Source: Aquisphaera insulae (GTDB lineage: Bacteria > Planctomycetota > Planctomycetia > Isosphaerales > Isosphaeraceae). From it: a DNA stretch of 64,000 nucleotides. Positions 53,480 through 61,684 of this stretch are shown piece after piece. The position numbers were made by a program, and so were the translations under genes. The notes under the pieces were generated by a model. That model searched no databases. It saw only the letters and a list, made by a program, of their open reading frames with translations, and had not been told where the DNA came from. Every line of letters begins with the position of its first letter. The first letter of the stretch is position 1. The stretch lies in the NCBI RefSeq assembly GCF_011064615.1, contig NZ_JAALJH010000025.1:1-64000 (forward strand), given 5' to 3'.

Positions 53480-53627
53480 CGTGTGACGGCCACGGATTCC
53501 GACATCAAGAGATTGCGGCTTGAACTTTACCGATCGAGCGGGACGGGGTATGACCTGGAGCGACCGATCCAGCTTAACAACGAAGTTGCCGTTTGTTGCC
53601 TATCGGGCATGGATGCCGGGGTGAAGG

Positions 53628-54296
53628 ATGAGGAACGGGACGCGCAGGGGAGTGGCGGCAATCTGGGTTGCTTCCGTGGCGATCCTCGGCGCCTGCGGGA
53701 ACGCCTCCGGCAGCCCGTTGAAGCTGGACGTGACCTACAGCACGACCGGGACGATCGACCCCGTCACCTATGCCCAGAACGACAGGTTCGCACCCGCCCC
53801 GGTGGTCTTCCGCGGGATCGAGGGGGGCTCCTACTCGGCCTCCAGCCCATTCTCGCTGGGCCAGTTCGAGGTCGTGCGCGTCGCGCCCGGAGACGGGGCG
53901 AGCAACGTGCGATCCCCCTTCACGATCGTCTATCAGACCACGGCGGTGGACGGCGTGGCCCCGACCATCAATGAATCGCACGTGGAACTTCATGGTTGGA
54001 TCTACGGCACCATCGACGCGAACGGGACGCCGCACCTCCAGGCCCTCTTCGATCAAGGGGGCCAGATGACGGACCCGAACTACTACTTCGCCCACCCCGC
54101 TCCCCCATTCCGGACCGACGGATGGATCAACACGATCAGCGTGAACGACACCAAGGAATTCCTCGCCCTGTCCGCCACCGGCAGCCTGACCCCGATCAGC
54201 GCCCGGATCGAGATGGTGCCCGTCCCGGAGCCCGGTTCGCTCGCCCTCTTCCTGACACTCCTCGCGGCCACCGCCTATCGAATTCGACCCCGCTGA
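53628..54296 (+). CDS. PEP-CTERM-anchored surface protein
   Basis: A 222-residue exported protein with an N-terminal signal (residues 8-27). The C-terminus is the sorting signal 'VPVPEPGSLALFLTLLAA' followed by 'YRIRPR', a PEP motif, a hydrophobic helix and a basic tail, cut by exosortase. The middle is beta-rich ('LKLDVTYSTTGTIDPVTYA', 'FTIVYQTTAVDGVAPTINESHVELHGW') and unrecognised. The exosortase itself is not in this window. Probably exported and glycosylated in biofilm material, as PEP-CTERM proteins are; inferred. Confidence 0.85.
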   Translation: MRNGTRRGVAAIWVASVAILGACGNASGSPLKLDVTYSTTGTIDPVTYAQNDRFAPAPVVFRGIEGGSYSASSPFSLGQFEVVRVAPGDGASNVRSPFTIVYQTTAVDGVAPTINESHVELHGWIYGTIDANGTPHLQALFDQGGQMTDPNYYFAHPAPPFRTDGWINTISVNDTKEFLALSATGSLTPISARIEMVPVPEPGSLALFLTLLAATAYRIRPR

Positions 54297-54538
54297 GGGC
54301 GTGACCTCGACGGCGGCCCGGGACCTGTTCCGGAATCCCCGATTCCACGGGCCGTCCCACGCGCCCGATTCTTCGCCTCGTCGTCATGATCCGCTTGACG
54401 AGCCTCGATCCGCGAGGACGTTCGACGAATTTCGACGTCCGCCGTCCGTCCGGGTGCCATATTTCCGGCGGACGACCAGGATCTCCACGGTGGATGCCCG
54501 CAGGAGCGCGTTATCGAATGCACCAATGAGGCCTTTCC
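54297..54538. other. Intergenic stretch before the S8 peptidase
   Basis: About 240 bases with no gene. A long frame runs across it on the minus strand but only as a shadow of the peptidase coding sequence. Confidence 0.4.
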
Positions 54539-56689
54539 GTGAGACCCCGAGCCCGCCGCCGCGCCCGCCTTGACTGGGATTCGCTCGAACTCCGAGCGGT
54601 CCCCACCACGCTGATCGCCCTGATCGACTCCGGAGTCGACCTCTCCAGCACGACCGATGCGCCCTATTACGACTTCACGAATGCCTACGACGCCTACAAC
54701 CGGCAGCCCGCGGCCAGCAATCACAGCCTCGTCCAGGATACGAGCCTGCAGCACGGCCATGGCGCCACGGTGGCCGACTCGATCGTGCAGGGGATCATCG
54801 ACCTGAAGGCCCAGCCGGGGATGGCCGGCGCGGACGTGAAGATCATGCCCGTCCGCGACACATCGAGCGGGCTGAACATCGACTCGAGCGCGCTGGTCCG
54901 GGGCGTCTACTGGGCCGCGGACCATGGCGCGGCGGTGATCAACCTGAGCCTTCGGACCTATAACGCGGACTTCGTGCTCACCGACCCCTCGGACCCCCAC
55001 AACGGCTCGACCCTCTCGCAGGCCATCCAGTATGCCCAGGCGCGCGGGGCCGTGGTCGTCACGGCCTCGGGGAACGAGAGCTGGAACATCGACGCCGCGC
55101 CTTACGTGATGTTCCCGGCCGACGCGGATGACCCCGCGTTCAATGGCCTCGGGGCCGCCCTGGGGAACGTGCTCGTGACCGCGGCCGTGGATTCGTCCGG
55201 GAACCTGAGCTCGATCTCGAACTGGGGGCCGATCCACGTCGACCTCGGGGCGCCGACGACCAGCGGGGCCACGTCGTATTCGACCGGCTACGTCTCGGGC
55301 ATCGCGGGGGTGGTGGCGGCGATGACGCCGACGTTGTCCGCGTCGCAGCGGGTGGACCTGATCAAGGCGAACGTGCAGCTCCACACGCAGTCCGTCGGCG
55401 CCTGGTCGAGCACCGGGGGGAACGTGAGCCCGTCGAAGATTGCCGGGGCCATCAACGCGCTGGCGTCGCCGCCGACCGCGACGTCGCTCGGGCAGGACGG
55501 CCACGATTACGAGGGGACGGGACGAAGTGCCAACGGTCCGGACGGGTTCCAGGACATCCACATCGCGCTCTCCGGGCTGCCGACGTGGAAGACGATCGAC
55601 TGGATCGACGTGACGGGCTACGGGGCGGGGAGGTGGGAATACAACGGTCCCACGTATTCCGACAAGGCCGCCTTCGTCCGCGATGCGGGCTCCTCGACGG
55701 GCGATCTCTTCATCCAGCCCTACCAGGACGAGACGGGCCGAGAGTTCGCGGTGACCGTCCACTACACGGACTCCACCTCCGCCACCCTGTACATCCCCCA
55801 CATGTACGCCAGCGCCCAACTGCCGGTGATCTCGGGGCTCGTCGAACGATCGGCCGGGACCGGCGGGACGATCACCGCCCGCGGGCAGAACGGCACGGCC
55901 GAGGGGATGGCCAGGGCCTTCGACGACGAGGTCTACACCAAGTGGCTGGATTTCTCCCCGACGAGCTGGATCCAGTACCAGTTCCCCGGGGGCACGTCCT
56001 ATGTGATCAACGAGTACAAGATCACGAGCGCCAACGATACGTCGCTGTATCCGGGCCGGGCGCCGACGAGCTGGACCCTCAAGGGCTCCAACGACGGCAC
56101 CACCTGGACGACCCTGGACGTCCGGACGAACCAGGCGGACACGGCGGATTATCACACGCGGATCTACGTGTTCGCCAACTCGACGCCGTATGCGATGTAC
56201 CGCCTCGATGACATCCGGAGCAACGGCGACCCGATCATCCAGCTTTCCGAGTTCACCCTCCTCGGGCCTGGGTCCACGCCCACGGACCTGGCGCTCGGGA
56301 AAAAGGCCACCTCGTCAACGATCGAGGGGGCGGGCTATGACGCCGGCCGGGCCGTCGACGGCGACGCCGGGACGCGCTGGTCGAGCGGGCAGTGGATGCA
56401 GGGCAATTCCGTCGGCTGGATCGCCGTGGACCTCGGGGCCACGTATCAGGTGAGCGGCGTGACGCTCGACTGGGAAGCGGCCTTCGCGGTGGACTACCAG
56501 ATCCAGCTCAGCACCGACGGATCGAGCTGGACCACGATCAAGACGGTGACGGGAAACGCCCAGCGCGGGCTCGTGGACTTCTCCGGACTGTCCGGAACCG
56601 GGAGGTACGTGCGAATCTACTGCACGCAGATGAATGCCTTCAAGAACTACTCGCTCTATCGCCTCGAAGTCTTCGGGACCCCCGCATGA
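54539..56689 (+). CDS. Subtilisin-family (S8) peptidase with C-terminal discoidin-like domains
   Basis: A 716-residue protein (GTG start). The N-terminus 'ARLDWDSLELRAVPTT' is a planctomycete-type export/leader motif. The catalytic triad is Asp30 in 'LIDSGVD', His74 in 'GHGATVA' and Ser246 in 'TSYSTGYVSG', a degenerate form of the usual 'GTSxAxP'. There is no long propeptide. Two C-terminal regions (about 430-580 and 585-715) look like F5/8-type C (discoidin) domains, ending 'SLYRLEVFGTPA'. These bind sugars or cell surfaces. Probably an extracellular protease with substrate-binding modules. Confidence 0.85.
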   Translation: MRPRARRRARLDWDSLELRAVPTTLIALIDSGVDLSSTTDAPYYDFTNAYDAYNRQPAASNHSLVQDTSLQHGHGATVADSIVQGIIDLKAQPGMAGADVKIMPVRDTSSGLNIDSSALVRGVYWAADHGAAVINLSLRTYNADFVLTDPSDPHNGSTLSQAIQYAQARGAVVVTASGNESWNIDAAPYVMFPADADDPAFNGLGAALGNVLVTAAVDSSGNLSSISNWGPIHVDLGAPTTSGATSYSTGYVSGIAGVVAAMTPTLSASQRVDLIKANVQLHTQSVGAWSSTGGNVSPSKIAGAINALASPPTATSLGQDGHDYEGTGRSANGPDGFQDIHIALSGLPTWKTIDWIDVTGYGAGRWEYNGPTYSDKAAFVRDAGSSTGDLFIQPYQDETGREFAVTVHYTDSTSATLYIPHMYASAQLPVISGLVERSAGTGGTITARGQNGTAEGMARAFDDEVYTKWLDFSPTSWIQYQFPGGTSYVINEYKITSANDTSLYPGRAPTSWTLKGSNDGTTWTTLDVRTNQADTADYHTRIYVFANSTPYAMYRLDDIRSNGDPIIQLSEFTLLGPGSTPTDLALGKKATSSTIEGAGYDAGRAVDGDAGTRWSSGQWMQGNSVGWIAVDLGATYQVSGVTLDWEAAFAVDYQIQLSTDGSSWTTIKTVTGNAQRGLVDFSGLSGTGRYVRIYCTQMNAFKNYSLYRLEVFGTPA

Positions 56690-56720
56690 GGCCCTGCGAT
56701 CACCATTGCCAACGCGGAAC

Positions 56721-56807
56721 GCGGCCGGATCACCCCTCTTCCGAGGAATGACCCGGCCGCGTTGCGCCGAATCCTGGACCTGGGGGATCGAGGAACCCTC
56801 GATCCCC
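56721..56807. terminator. Two hairpins between the S8 peptidase and the DUF1328 gene
   Basis: gcggccgg (56721-56728) pairs with ccggccgc (56753-56760). A perfect 11-bp stem, ggggatcgagg (56783-56793) and cctcgatcccc (56797-56807) with a 3-base loop, directly abuts the stop of the DUF1328 gene. Both face converging genes, so a bidirectional terminator is likely. Confidence 0.6.
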
Positions 56808-56808
56808 G

Positions 56809-56979
56809 CTATACCGCGGGCACGTTGCCGCGGCCGAAGATCAGGCTGATGACGAGGAGCACCACGAAGATCAGCACGAAGATCTTCGCGATGTAGGCCA
56901 TGTCTCCGGCGAAGCCGCCGAAGCCCAGGACTCCCGCGATCAGCGCCAAAATGAAGAAAGCAAGTGCCCACCTGAGCAT
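56809..56979 (-). CDS. DUF1328 small membrane protein
   Basis: A 56-residue protein from ATG 56979. It has two hydrophobic helices: 'WALAFFILALIAGVLGFGG' and 'AKIFVLIFVVLLVISLIFG'. This 'GxxGFGGFAGDMAYIAKI' pattern is the DUF1328/YtjA family, small envelope membrane proteins of unknown function often induced by stress. The larger frame upstream to 57618 is only a shadow. Confidence is high for the family, low for its function. Confidence 0.92.
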   Translation of the reverse strand: MLRWALAFFILALIAGVLGFGGFAGDMAYIAKIFVLIFVVLLVISLIFGRGNVPAV

Positions 56980-57136
56980 CTGAGTGTCCTTTCCGATCCT
57001 GCACGGGTTGAGTGTGACCACCGCCCTCGCGGGCTCTTCGGAATTTTCAATGAAACTCCGATAAGCAAACGAGATGCCACGGCGGGCGGCGGTTGTGATG
57101 CCGCCGTCGCCGCGGTGGAGCGGCCGGTCGTGCGGA

Positions 57137-57952
57137 TCAGAGGGGCGGCCGTCGGGGGCGGAGCGAAACGGGAGGCTGGAGGATTTCGGCGAGGACGGTG
57201 ACCTCGCGGAGGCGCATGGGCGACGCCAGCATGGCGCGGATCTGCTCGCCGCTGAGGATCGGCTGGGCAGGGCGGCCGACTCCCGACGCGGGGAGGGGCG
57301 AGGGCGAGGTCGCGGCCGCGCCCGACGGCTCCGTGAGGGGCTGCGAGAGGGGCGTGAGGGGGGCGATCTCGAGGGGGCGATTCTTCTTCCGGGAGAGCGA
57401 CTCCTGGAGCTGATCGGAGAGGGCGCGATGGGTCTCCGGCTCGCGCGGGCGTCCCGAGTCGCCGCCCGTCGACCTGGGCCGAGCGCCGCGGCGGCCCTGG
57501 CCGGGTCGAGGCGACCGCGCGGGGGTGATCGACGGCGAGCCGGCGGGCCCGGGGGTGAGGGGCCGCGAGGCGGGCTTCCGCCCGGTGGGGTCGTTCTCGA
57601 GGTAGACGATGGCATCATCCGGCGAGCCCGGGGTCGGCCTCGTGGGGAGGCGCCGGGGCGTCTGTCCTCGGAGATCCGGGTCGATGGTCCGCCATCCGGA
57701 CGACGGCTCGACGAGCCGTCCCGGTCCGCTCGCCGGCCGGGCCGGCGCGGGGCCGACGGCGGGGCGGCCCGGCGGCGCGGCCATCCCCCCCGGCCCGGAG
57801 CCGAGGCCCGGCCCCGGGCCCATCCGAGGCCCCGCCGGTCGCCCCGGGCGGGGGGGCAGGGGCTGGGGGTCGCGGTTGAGCAGGCTCGTCAGCGCCCAGA
57901 TCGCCACGAACGTGAGCGGGACGATGTACGGGATCAGGTTTTCGAGTCGCAT
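57137..57952 (-). CDS. Pro/Arg-rich membrane-anchored protein downstream of floA
   Basis: A 271-residue protein from ATG 57952 ('aggagagctcagtg' upstream). The first 25 residues form one membrane helix ('LIPYIVPLTFVAIWALTSLL'). The rest is Pro/Gly/Arg-rich and low-complexity, ending with an ordered-looking segment ('ILSGEQIRAMLASPMRLREVTVLAEIL'). It lies 31 bases after floA and probably shares its transcript. The family is not recognised. A role as scaffold or partner of the flotillin is possible. The 5' part of the frame (to 58021) is not used. Confidence 0.7.
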   Translation of the reverse strand: MRLENLIPYIVPLTFVAIWALTSLLNRDPQPLPPRPGRPAGPRMGPGPGLGSGPGGMAAPPGRPAVGPAPARPASGPGRLVEPSSGWRTIDPDLRGQTPRRLPTRPTPGSPDDAIVYLENDPTGRKPASRPLTPGPAGSPSITPARSPRPGQGRRGARPRSTGGDSGRPREPETHRALSDQLQESLSRKKNRPLEIAPLTPLSQPLTEPSGAAATSPSPLPASGVGRPAQPILSGEQIRAMLASPMRLREVTVLAEILQPPVSLRPRRPPL

Positions 57953-57983
57953 CACTGAGCTCTCCTCAAACCTGTCGGCCGGC

Positions 57984-59057
57984 TCACTGGGGCAACGGGG
58001 CCACCTCGCGGCGGACGGCATTGCCGGTGCCGGCGATCGAGCTCCTCATCTCGGTGTCGGCCTGGACGTTCCGGAGCTGGTAGTACTCGGCGATGCCCAG
58101 GTTCCCCTTCCGGAAGGCCTCGGCGATGGCCATCGGGACCTCGGCCTCCGCGGAGAGGACCTTGGCGCGGTTCTCCTGGACGTGGGCGAGCATCTCCTGC
58201 TCCTTGGCAGCGCCGAAGGCCCGCCGCTCCTCGGCCTTGGCCCGAGCCACCCGGGTGTCGGCCTCGGCCCTCAGGGCCTGGAGGTTGGCGCCGATGTTGT
58301 CGCCGACGTCGATGTCGGCGATGTCGATCGAGAGGATCTCGTAGGCGGTGCCGGCGTCCAGGCCCTTCTCGAGCACTCGCTTGGAGATCGAGTCCGGCCT
58401 CTCGAGCACCTGGTCGTGGGTGTCCGCGGAGCCGATCGCGTTGACGATGCCCTCGCCGACGCGGGCGATGATGGTCTCGTCCGTCGCCCCGCCGACGAGC
58501 CGGTCGAGGTTGGTCCGGACCGTGACCTTCGCCTTCACCTTGAGCTGGATGCCGTTCTTGGCCACGCCGTCGATCGTCTGCCGCCCCTGGCTCGGGTCCG
58601 GGCACGGGATGACCTTCGGGTTGACGCTCGTCTGGACGGCCTCCAGCACGTTGCGGCCCGCCAGGTCGATGGCGGTGGCCCGCTTGTACGAGAGCGGGAT
58701 GTCGGCGCGGTTGGCCGCGATCAGGGCACGAACCACGTTCGGCACGTTGCCGCCGGCCAGGAAGTGGGCCTCCAGGGCCCGGGTGGTGACGCCGTCCTTC
58801 TCCGACAGCCCGGATTGATGGGCCATGATCTTGGAGCGGACGATGATATTCGGATTCACCTTGCGGAAGGTCATGCCCACCAGGTCCCAGATGCTCACGT
58901 TCGCCTGCGTCATCTTGGCCTGGATCCAGAGGTTGAAGTACTTGGCCAGGAAGATGCAGAACATCAGCGCGATGACGCCGATGAGGATGACCAGCAGGTA
59001 GAAGTAGGTCGAAGCCGCGGACGGCGCGTTCACTTGCGCGAAGAGCGGGGCGCTCAT
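57984..59057 (-). CDS. floA: Flotillin-like protein FloA
   Basis: A 357-residue protein of the FloA/YqfA family, which organises functional membrane microdomains. One N-terminal helix ('YFYLLVILIGVIALMFCIFLAKYF') is followed by the SPFH-like domain ('IMAHQSGLSEKDGVTTRALEAHFLAGG', 'PLSYKRATAIDLAGRNVLEAV') and a C-terminal coiled coil ('RVARAKAEERRAFGAAKEQEMLAHVQENRAKVLSAEAEVPMAIAEAF'). The start overlaps the nfeD stop as ATGA (59054-59057). The NfeD-FloA pair is the standard partner arrangement. A Pro-rich protein follows. Confidence 0.95.
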   Translation of the reverse strand: MSAPLFAQVNAPSAASTYFYLLVILIGVIALMFCIFLAKYFNLWIQAKMTQANVSIWDLVGMTFRKVNPNIIVRSKIMAHQSGLSEKDGVTTRALEAHFLAGGNVPNVVRALIAANRADIPLSYKRATAIDLAGRNVLEAVQTSVNPKVIPCPDPSQGRQTIDGVAKNGIQLKVKAKVTVRTNLDRLVGGATDETIIARVGEGIVNAIGSADTHDQVLERPDSISKRVLEKGLDAGTAYEILSIDIADIDVGDNIGANLQALRAEADTRVARAKAEERRAFGAAKEQEMLAHVQENRAKVLSAEAEVPMAIAEAFRKGNLGIAEYYQLRNVQADTEMRSSIAGTGNAVRREVAPLPQ

Positions 59058-59677
59058 GGAGACTCCTCGAGGATGGAGACCGCATCGGCGGTCGTGGGGG
59101 ACGTCGGGATCGGCCCGGAGACATCTCGGACTTCCGGCCCGGCGCCTTCATCGCCCGGCCGCCGCCATTCTTTCCACGCGATGGCCTCGGGTTCAACCAC
59201 CCCGCGGACGACCACCTGGCCGGAGCGGACGCGGACGATCCGGACGGACGTCCCTGCGGGCAAGAACCCCTCTTCCGCGAGCGCGTCCAGCCGCCGGCCG
59301 TCCACCTCGACGTGCCCGCAGGGCCGCAGCGGGGTCAGCACCCGGCCCTGGCGGTCGATCAGGCCGTCCAGCCTCGCTTCCGCGGTGGTGTCCTCGATCT
59401 CCTCACGCGTGGGGGGCCTGAGGAAGAACCGGCGGCCCAGCGGGGTCCGCGACCAGAGCGAGAATGCCAGCGAGACCGTCACGGGGATGGCCACCAGGTC
59501 CACCAGGATGAAGGCCGCCCCCAGGCCGAGCGACGAGGAGAATGCATACCAGAGGCAGAGCGCCAGGCACGCGAGCGAACAGATCCCGATCACCCCGCCG
59601 GAGGGGATCAGGAATTCGAGCAGGATCAGCAGGAGCCCGCAGACCAGGAAGACCAGGGGCCAGAAGACCACGCCCAT
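59054..59677 (-). CDS. NfeD-family membrane protein, partner of FloA
   Basis: A 207-residue NfeD-type protein without the protease domain: three or four N-terminal helices ('VVFWPLVFLVCGLLLILLEFLIPSGGVIG...') followed by a small OB-fold domain ('LIDRQGRVLTPLRPCGHVEVDGRRLDALAEEGFLPAGTSVRIVRVRSGQVVVRGVV'). 'EFLIPSGG' is the typical NfeD helix pattern. It overlaps floA by 4 bases (ATGA), so they are translated together. The frame runs to 59866 with no similarity before ATG 59677. The hydrolytic NfeD version is a separate gene at 61668. Confidence 0.88.
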   Translation of the reverse strand: MGVVFWPLVFLVCGLLLILLEFLIPSGGVIGICSLACLALCLWYAFSSSLGLGAAFILVDLVAIPVTVSLAFSLWSRTPLGRRFFLRPPTREEIEDTTAEARLDGLIDRQGRVLTPLRPCGHVEVDGRRLDALAEEGFLPAGTSVRIVRVRSGQVVVRGVVEPEAIAWKEWRRPGDEGAGPEVRDVSGPIPTSPTTADAVSILEESP

Positions 59678-59968
59678 CGTGTTGACTCTCCACGCATTCC
59701 GGCCCTCGTGATCAGGGTCGCGGGAACCGCCGGCTTGGCAAGCCCCAAGAACCCTGAGGCCGGCCGGCCTCCCTGGCTGCCTCATCCAGTGTAATCCATC
59801 CCGCTTACCTCCCGCCAATCCCCTCCATCGAGTCTCGACCGACGAGGCCCGCCGGTCCCGATCCAATCTCGCGGCCGGATCGACGAATGCTCACCGGATT
59901 TCAGGAGCGTGCCGCCCGGCCCCAGGGATCGGGCCCCGGCCATCGACCGCCATCACCCGGAAGCGATC
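59678..59968. other. Divergent intergenic region between nfeD and the acyltransferase gene
   Basis: About 290 bases. It holds the promoters of both genes, but I see no clear pair. Nothing else is evident. Confidence 0.4.
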
Positions 59969-61684
59969 ATGCCCACGAGCCACACGATAGACCAGATCCG
60001 CCCGTCGACGTCCGAGCGGCGTCACGATCTGGACGCCCTGAGGGCGTTCGCCATGCTCCTCGGGATCGCCCTGCACGCCTGCCTGTCCTTCGCGCTCGGG
60101 ATACCGTGGCCCGTGCAGGATACCCAACGGTCCGGGGGATTCGTCCTCTTCTTCCTCGCGGTTCACGGGTTCCGGATGCCCCTCTTCTTCCTCGTCAGCG
60201 GCTACTTCGCGGCCCTCCTGTGGAGGCGCCGGGGGCCCGCCGGACTGCTCCGGAACCGGACCTTGCGGATCCTGATCCCGTGCCTGCTGGCGATGGTGAC
60301 GATCAACCCGTTGATCTCGGCGCTGCCGACCTGGGTCTCCGGAGGTTCGCTGAACAAGGCCCTCGTCGACGACGGCTCCCTCGTCGCGGCGGTCCGCCTC
60401 GAGGACGAGCCCGCGGCCCGCGATCGGCTCGACCGCGGCGCGAAGATCGAGGAGAAGGACCCCACCCTCCAGCTCGGTCCGCTCTACTGGGCGGCGCTCG
60501 AGGGGAACCTCGACATCGCCCGCCTCCTCGTCGAGCGCGGGGCGGACGTGAAGGCGAAGGCGGGCGACGGGACGACGCCCCTGCACGGAGCGGCCTTCCT
60601 CGGGCGGCCCGAGATGGTCCGTTTCCTCCTGGAGAAGGGGGCCGACCCGAACGCCAAGGGCGACGAAGGCTCGCGCCCGCTCGAGTCCGCCCGGGCCGAC
60701 TGGGAGTTCACCAGCGGCCTCGCCGATTACCTCCAGGTGAAGATCGGGGACCGAGAGGACGTCGCCCGCCGCCGCGCCGAAGTCGTCCGGCTGCTGGAGC
60801 CGATCACGGACAACACCGCGGAGCGGACGGGGGGCGGCAGGGACCTCGGGCCGTTCAGCGGCCTGCTCAAGGCGTACGACGCCGCGCTCGGCTCGGAGCG
60901 ACTGGCCGTGTGGATCGGCGGCCACCGCTATCAGCTCGTGAAGAGCAGCGTCTTCGCGCACCTGTGGTTCCTCTGGTTCCTCTGCTGGCTCGTGCCCCTC
61001 TTCGTCCTATTCATGGAGGTCGCGTCCCGGCTGGGGTGGAAGCGTCCGCCCGGCTGGATCGTGGTCTCCCCCGCGAGCTTCCTCTGGCTCATCCCCTTGA
61101 CGTTCCTGCCCCAGTATTTCATGGGGATTGCCTACCCGAACTTCGGCCCGGACACGGCGGAGGGGGTGATTTTGCCCCCGCACCTGCTGCTCTACTACGG
61201 GATCTTCTTCGGTTTCGGGGCGCTGTACTACTTCGACGGCGACGAGCGGAACGAGCTCGGCAAGGGCTGGCCGTGGTTGCTGCCGCTGGCCCTGAGCATC
61301 CTGTTCTTCGGTGGGCTGATGGCGATCCCCAACCGACCGCTCAGCTCGGTCCTGCAGCCGGCCTACGCCTGGGCGATGTGCTTCGGGATGATCGGGCTCT
61401 TCCGGAGGCTGCATCCCGACGAGAACCGGGCGATCCGCTACGTCTCCGACTCGTCCTACTGGCTCTACCTGGCGCACCTGCCGATCGTCCTGGCGGCCCA
61501 GGCGATCGTCCGCGACTGGACGCTCGGGTCGTTCTGGAAGTTCTCGATCGTCTTCCTGGGGACGTCGGCCCTGCTCCTGGCGTCGTACCAACTGCTGGTC
61601 CGCCACACCTGGCTCGGATGGCTACTCAACGGCACGCGGCATCGGGCGGAGCATGACCAAGAGACGTCTACGCCATCGGCTTGA
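59969..61684 (+). CDS. Acyltransferase-3/OpgC-like membrane protein with an inserted ankyrin-repeat segment
   Basis: A 571-residue protein. It begins like acyltransferase-3 proteins ('SERRHDLDALRAFAMLLGIALHA', residues 15-37, with helices to 115), which transfer acyl or succinyl groups to sugars and glucans. Between helices 3-4 and the later ones (residues about 125-290) lies a soluble stretch with ankyrin-like units: 'LYWAALEGNLDIARLLVERGADVKAK' and 'PLHGAAFLGRPEMVRFLLEKGADPNAK'. Six or seven more helices follow, ending 'YLAHLPIVLAAQAIVRDW'. The inserted repeats are not usual for this family. ATG 59969 was taken; 59909 gives 20 extra residues. Confidence 0.85.
   Translation: MPTSHTIDQIRPSTSERRHDLDALRAFAMLLGIALHACLSFALGIPWPVQDTQRSGGFVLFFLAVHGFRMPLFFLVSGYFAALLWRRRGPAGLLRNRTLRILIPCLLAMVTINPLISALPTWVSGGSLNKALVDDGSLVAAVRLEDEPAARDRLDRGAKIEEKDPTLQLGPLYWAALEGNLDIARLLVERGADVKAKAGDGTTPLHGAAFLGRPEMVRFLLEKGADPNAKGDEGSRPLESARADWEFTSGLADYLQVKIGDREDVARRRAEVVRLLEPITDNTAERTGGGRDLGPFSGLLKAYDAALGSERLAVWIGGHRYQLVKSSVFAHLWFLWFLCWLVPLFVLFMEVASRLGWKRPPGWIVVSPASFLWLIPLTFLPQYFMGIAYPNFGPDTAEGVILPPHLLLYYGIFFGFGALYYFDGDERNELGKGWPWLLPLALSILFFGGLMAIPNRPLSSVLQPAYAWAMCFGMIGLFRRLHPDENRAIRYVSDSSYWLYLAHLPIVLAAQAIVRDWTLGSFWKFSIVFLGTSALLLASYQLLVRHTWLGWLLNGTRHRAEHDQETSTPSA

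Noticed and set aside
54275..56155. A 626-codon open frame on the minus strand opposite the S8 peptidase
   Set aside because: It is the reverse shadow of a long GC-rich coding region. It has no family motif, ribosome site or hydrophobic core, while the plus strand encodes a complete peptidase.
57609..59711. A 700-codon plus-strand frame over floA and nfeD
   Set aside because: It is the shadow of three minus-strand genes with overlapping starts and stops typical of an operon.
59887..61656. A second long plus-strand frame (589 codons) in the acyltransferase region
   Set aside because: It is a shifted frame of the acyltransferase gene with Arg/Pro/Gly-rich composition and no helices.
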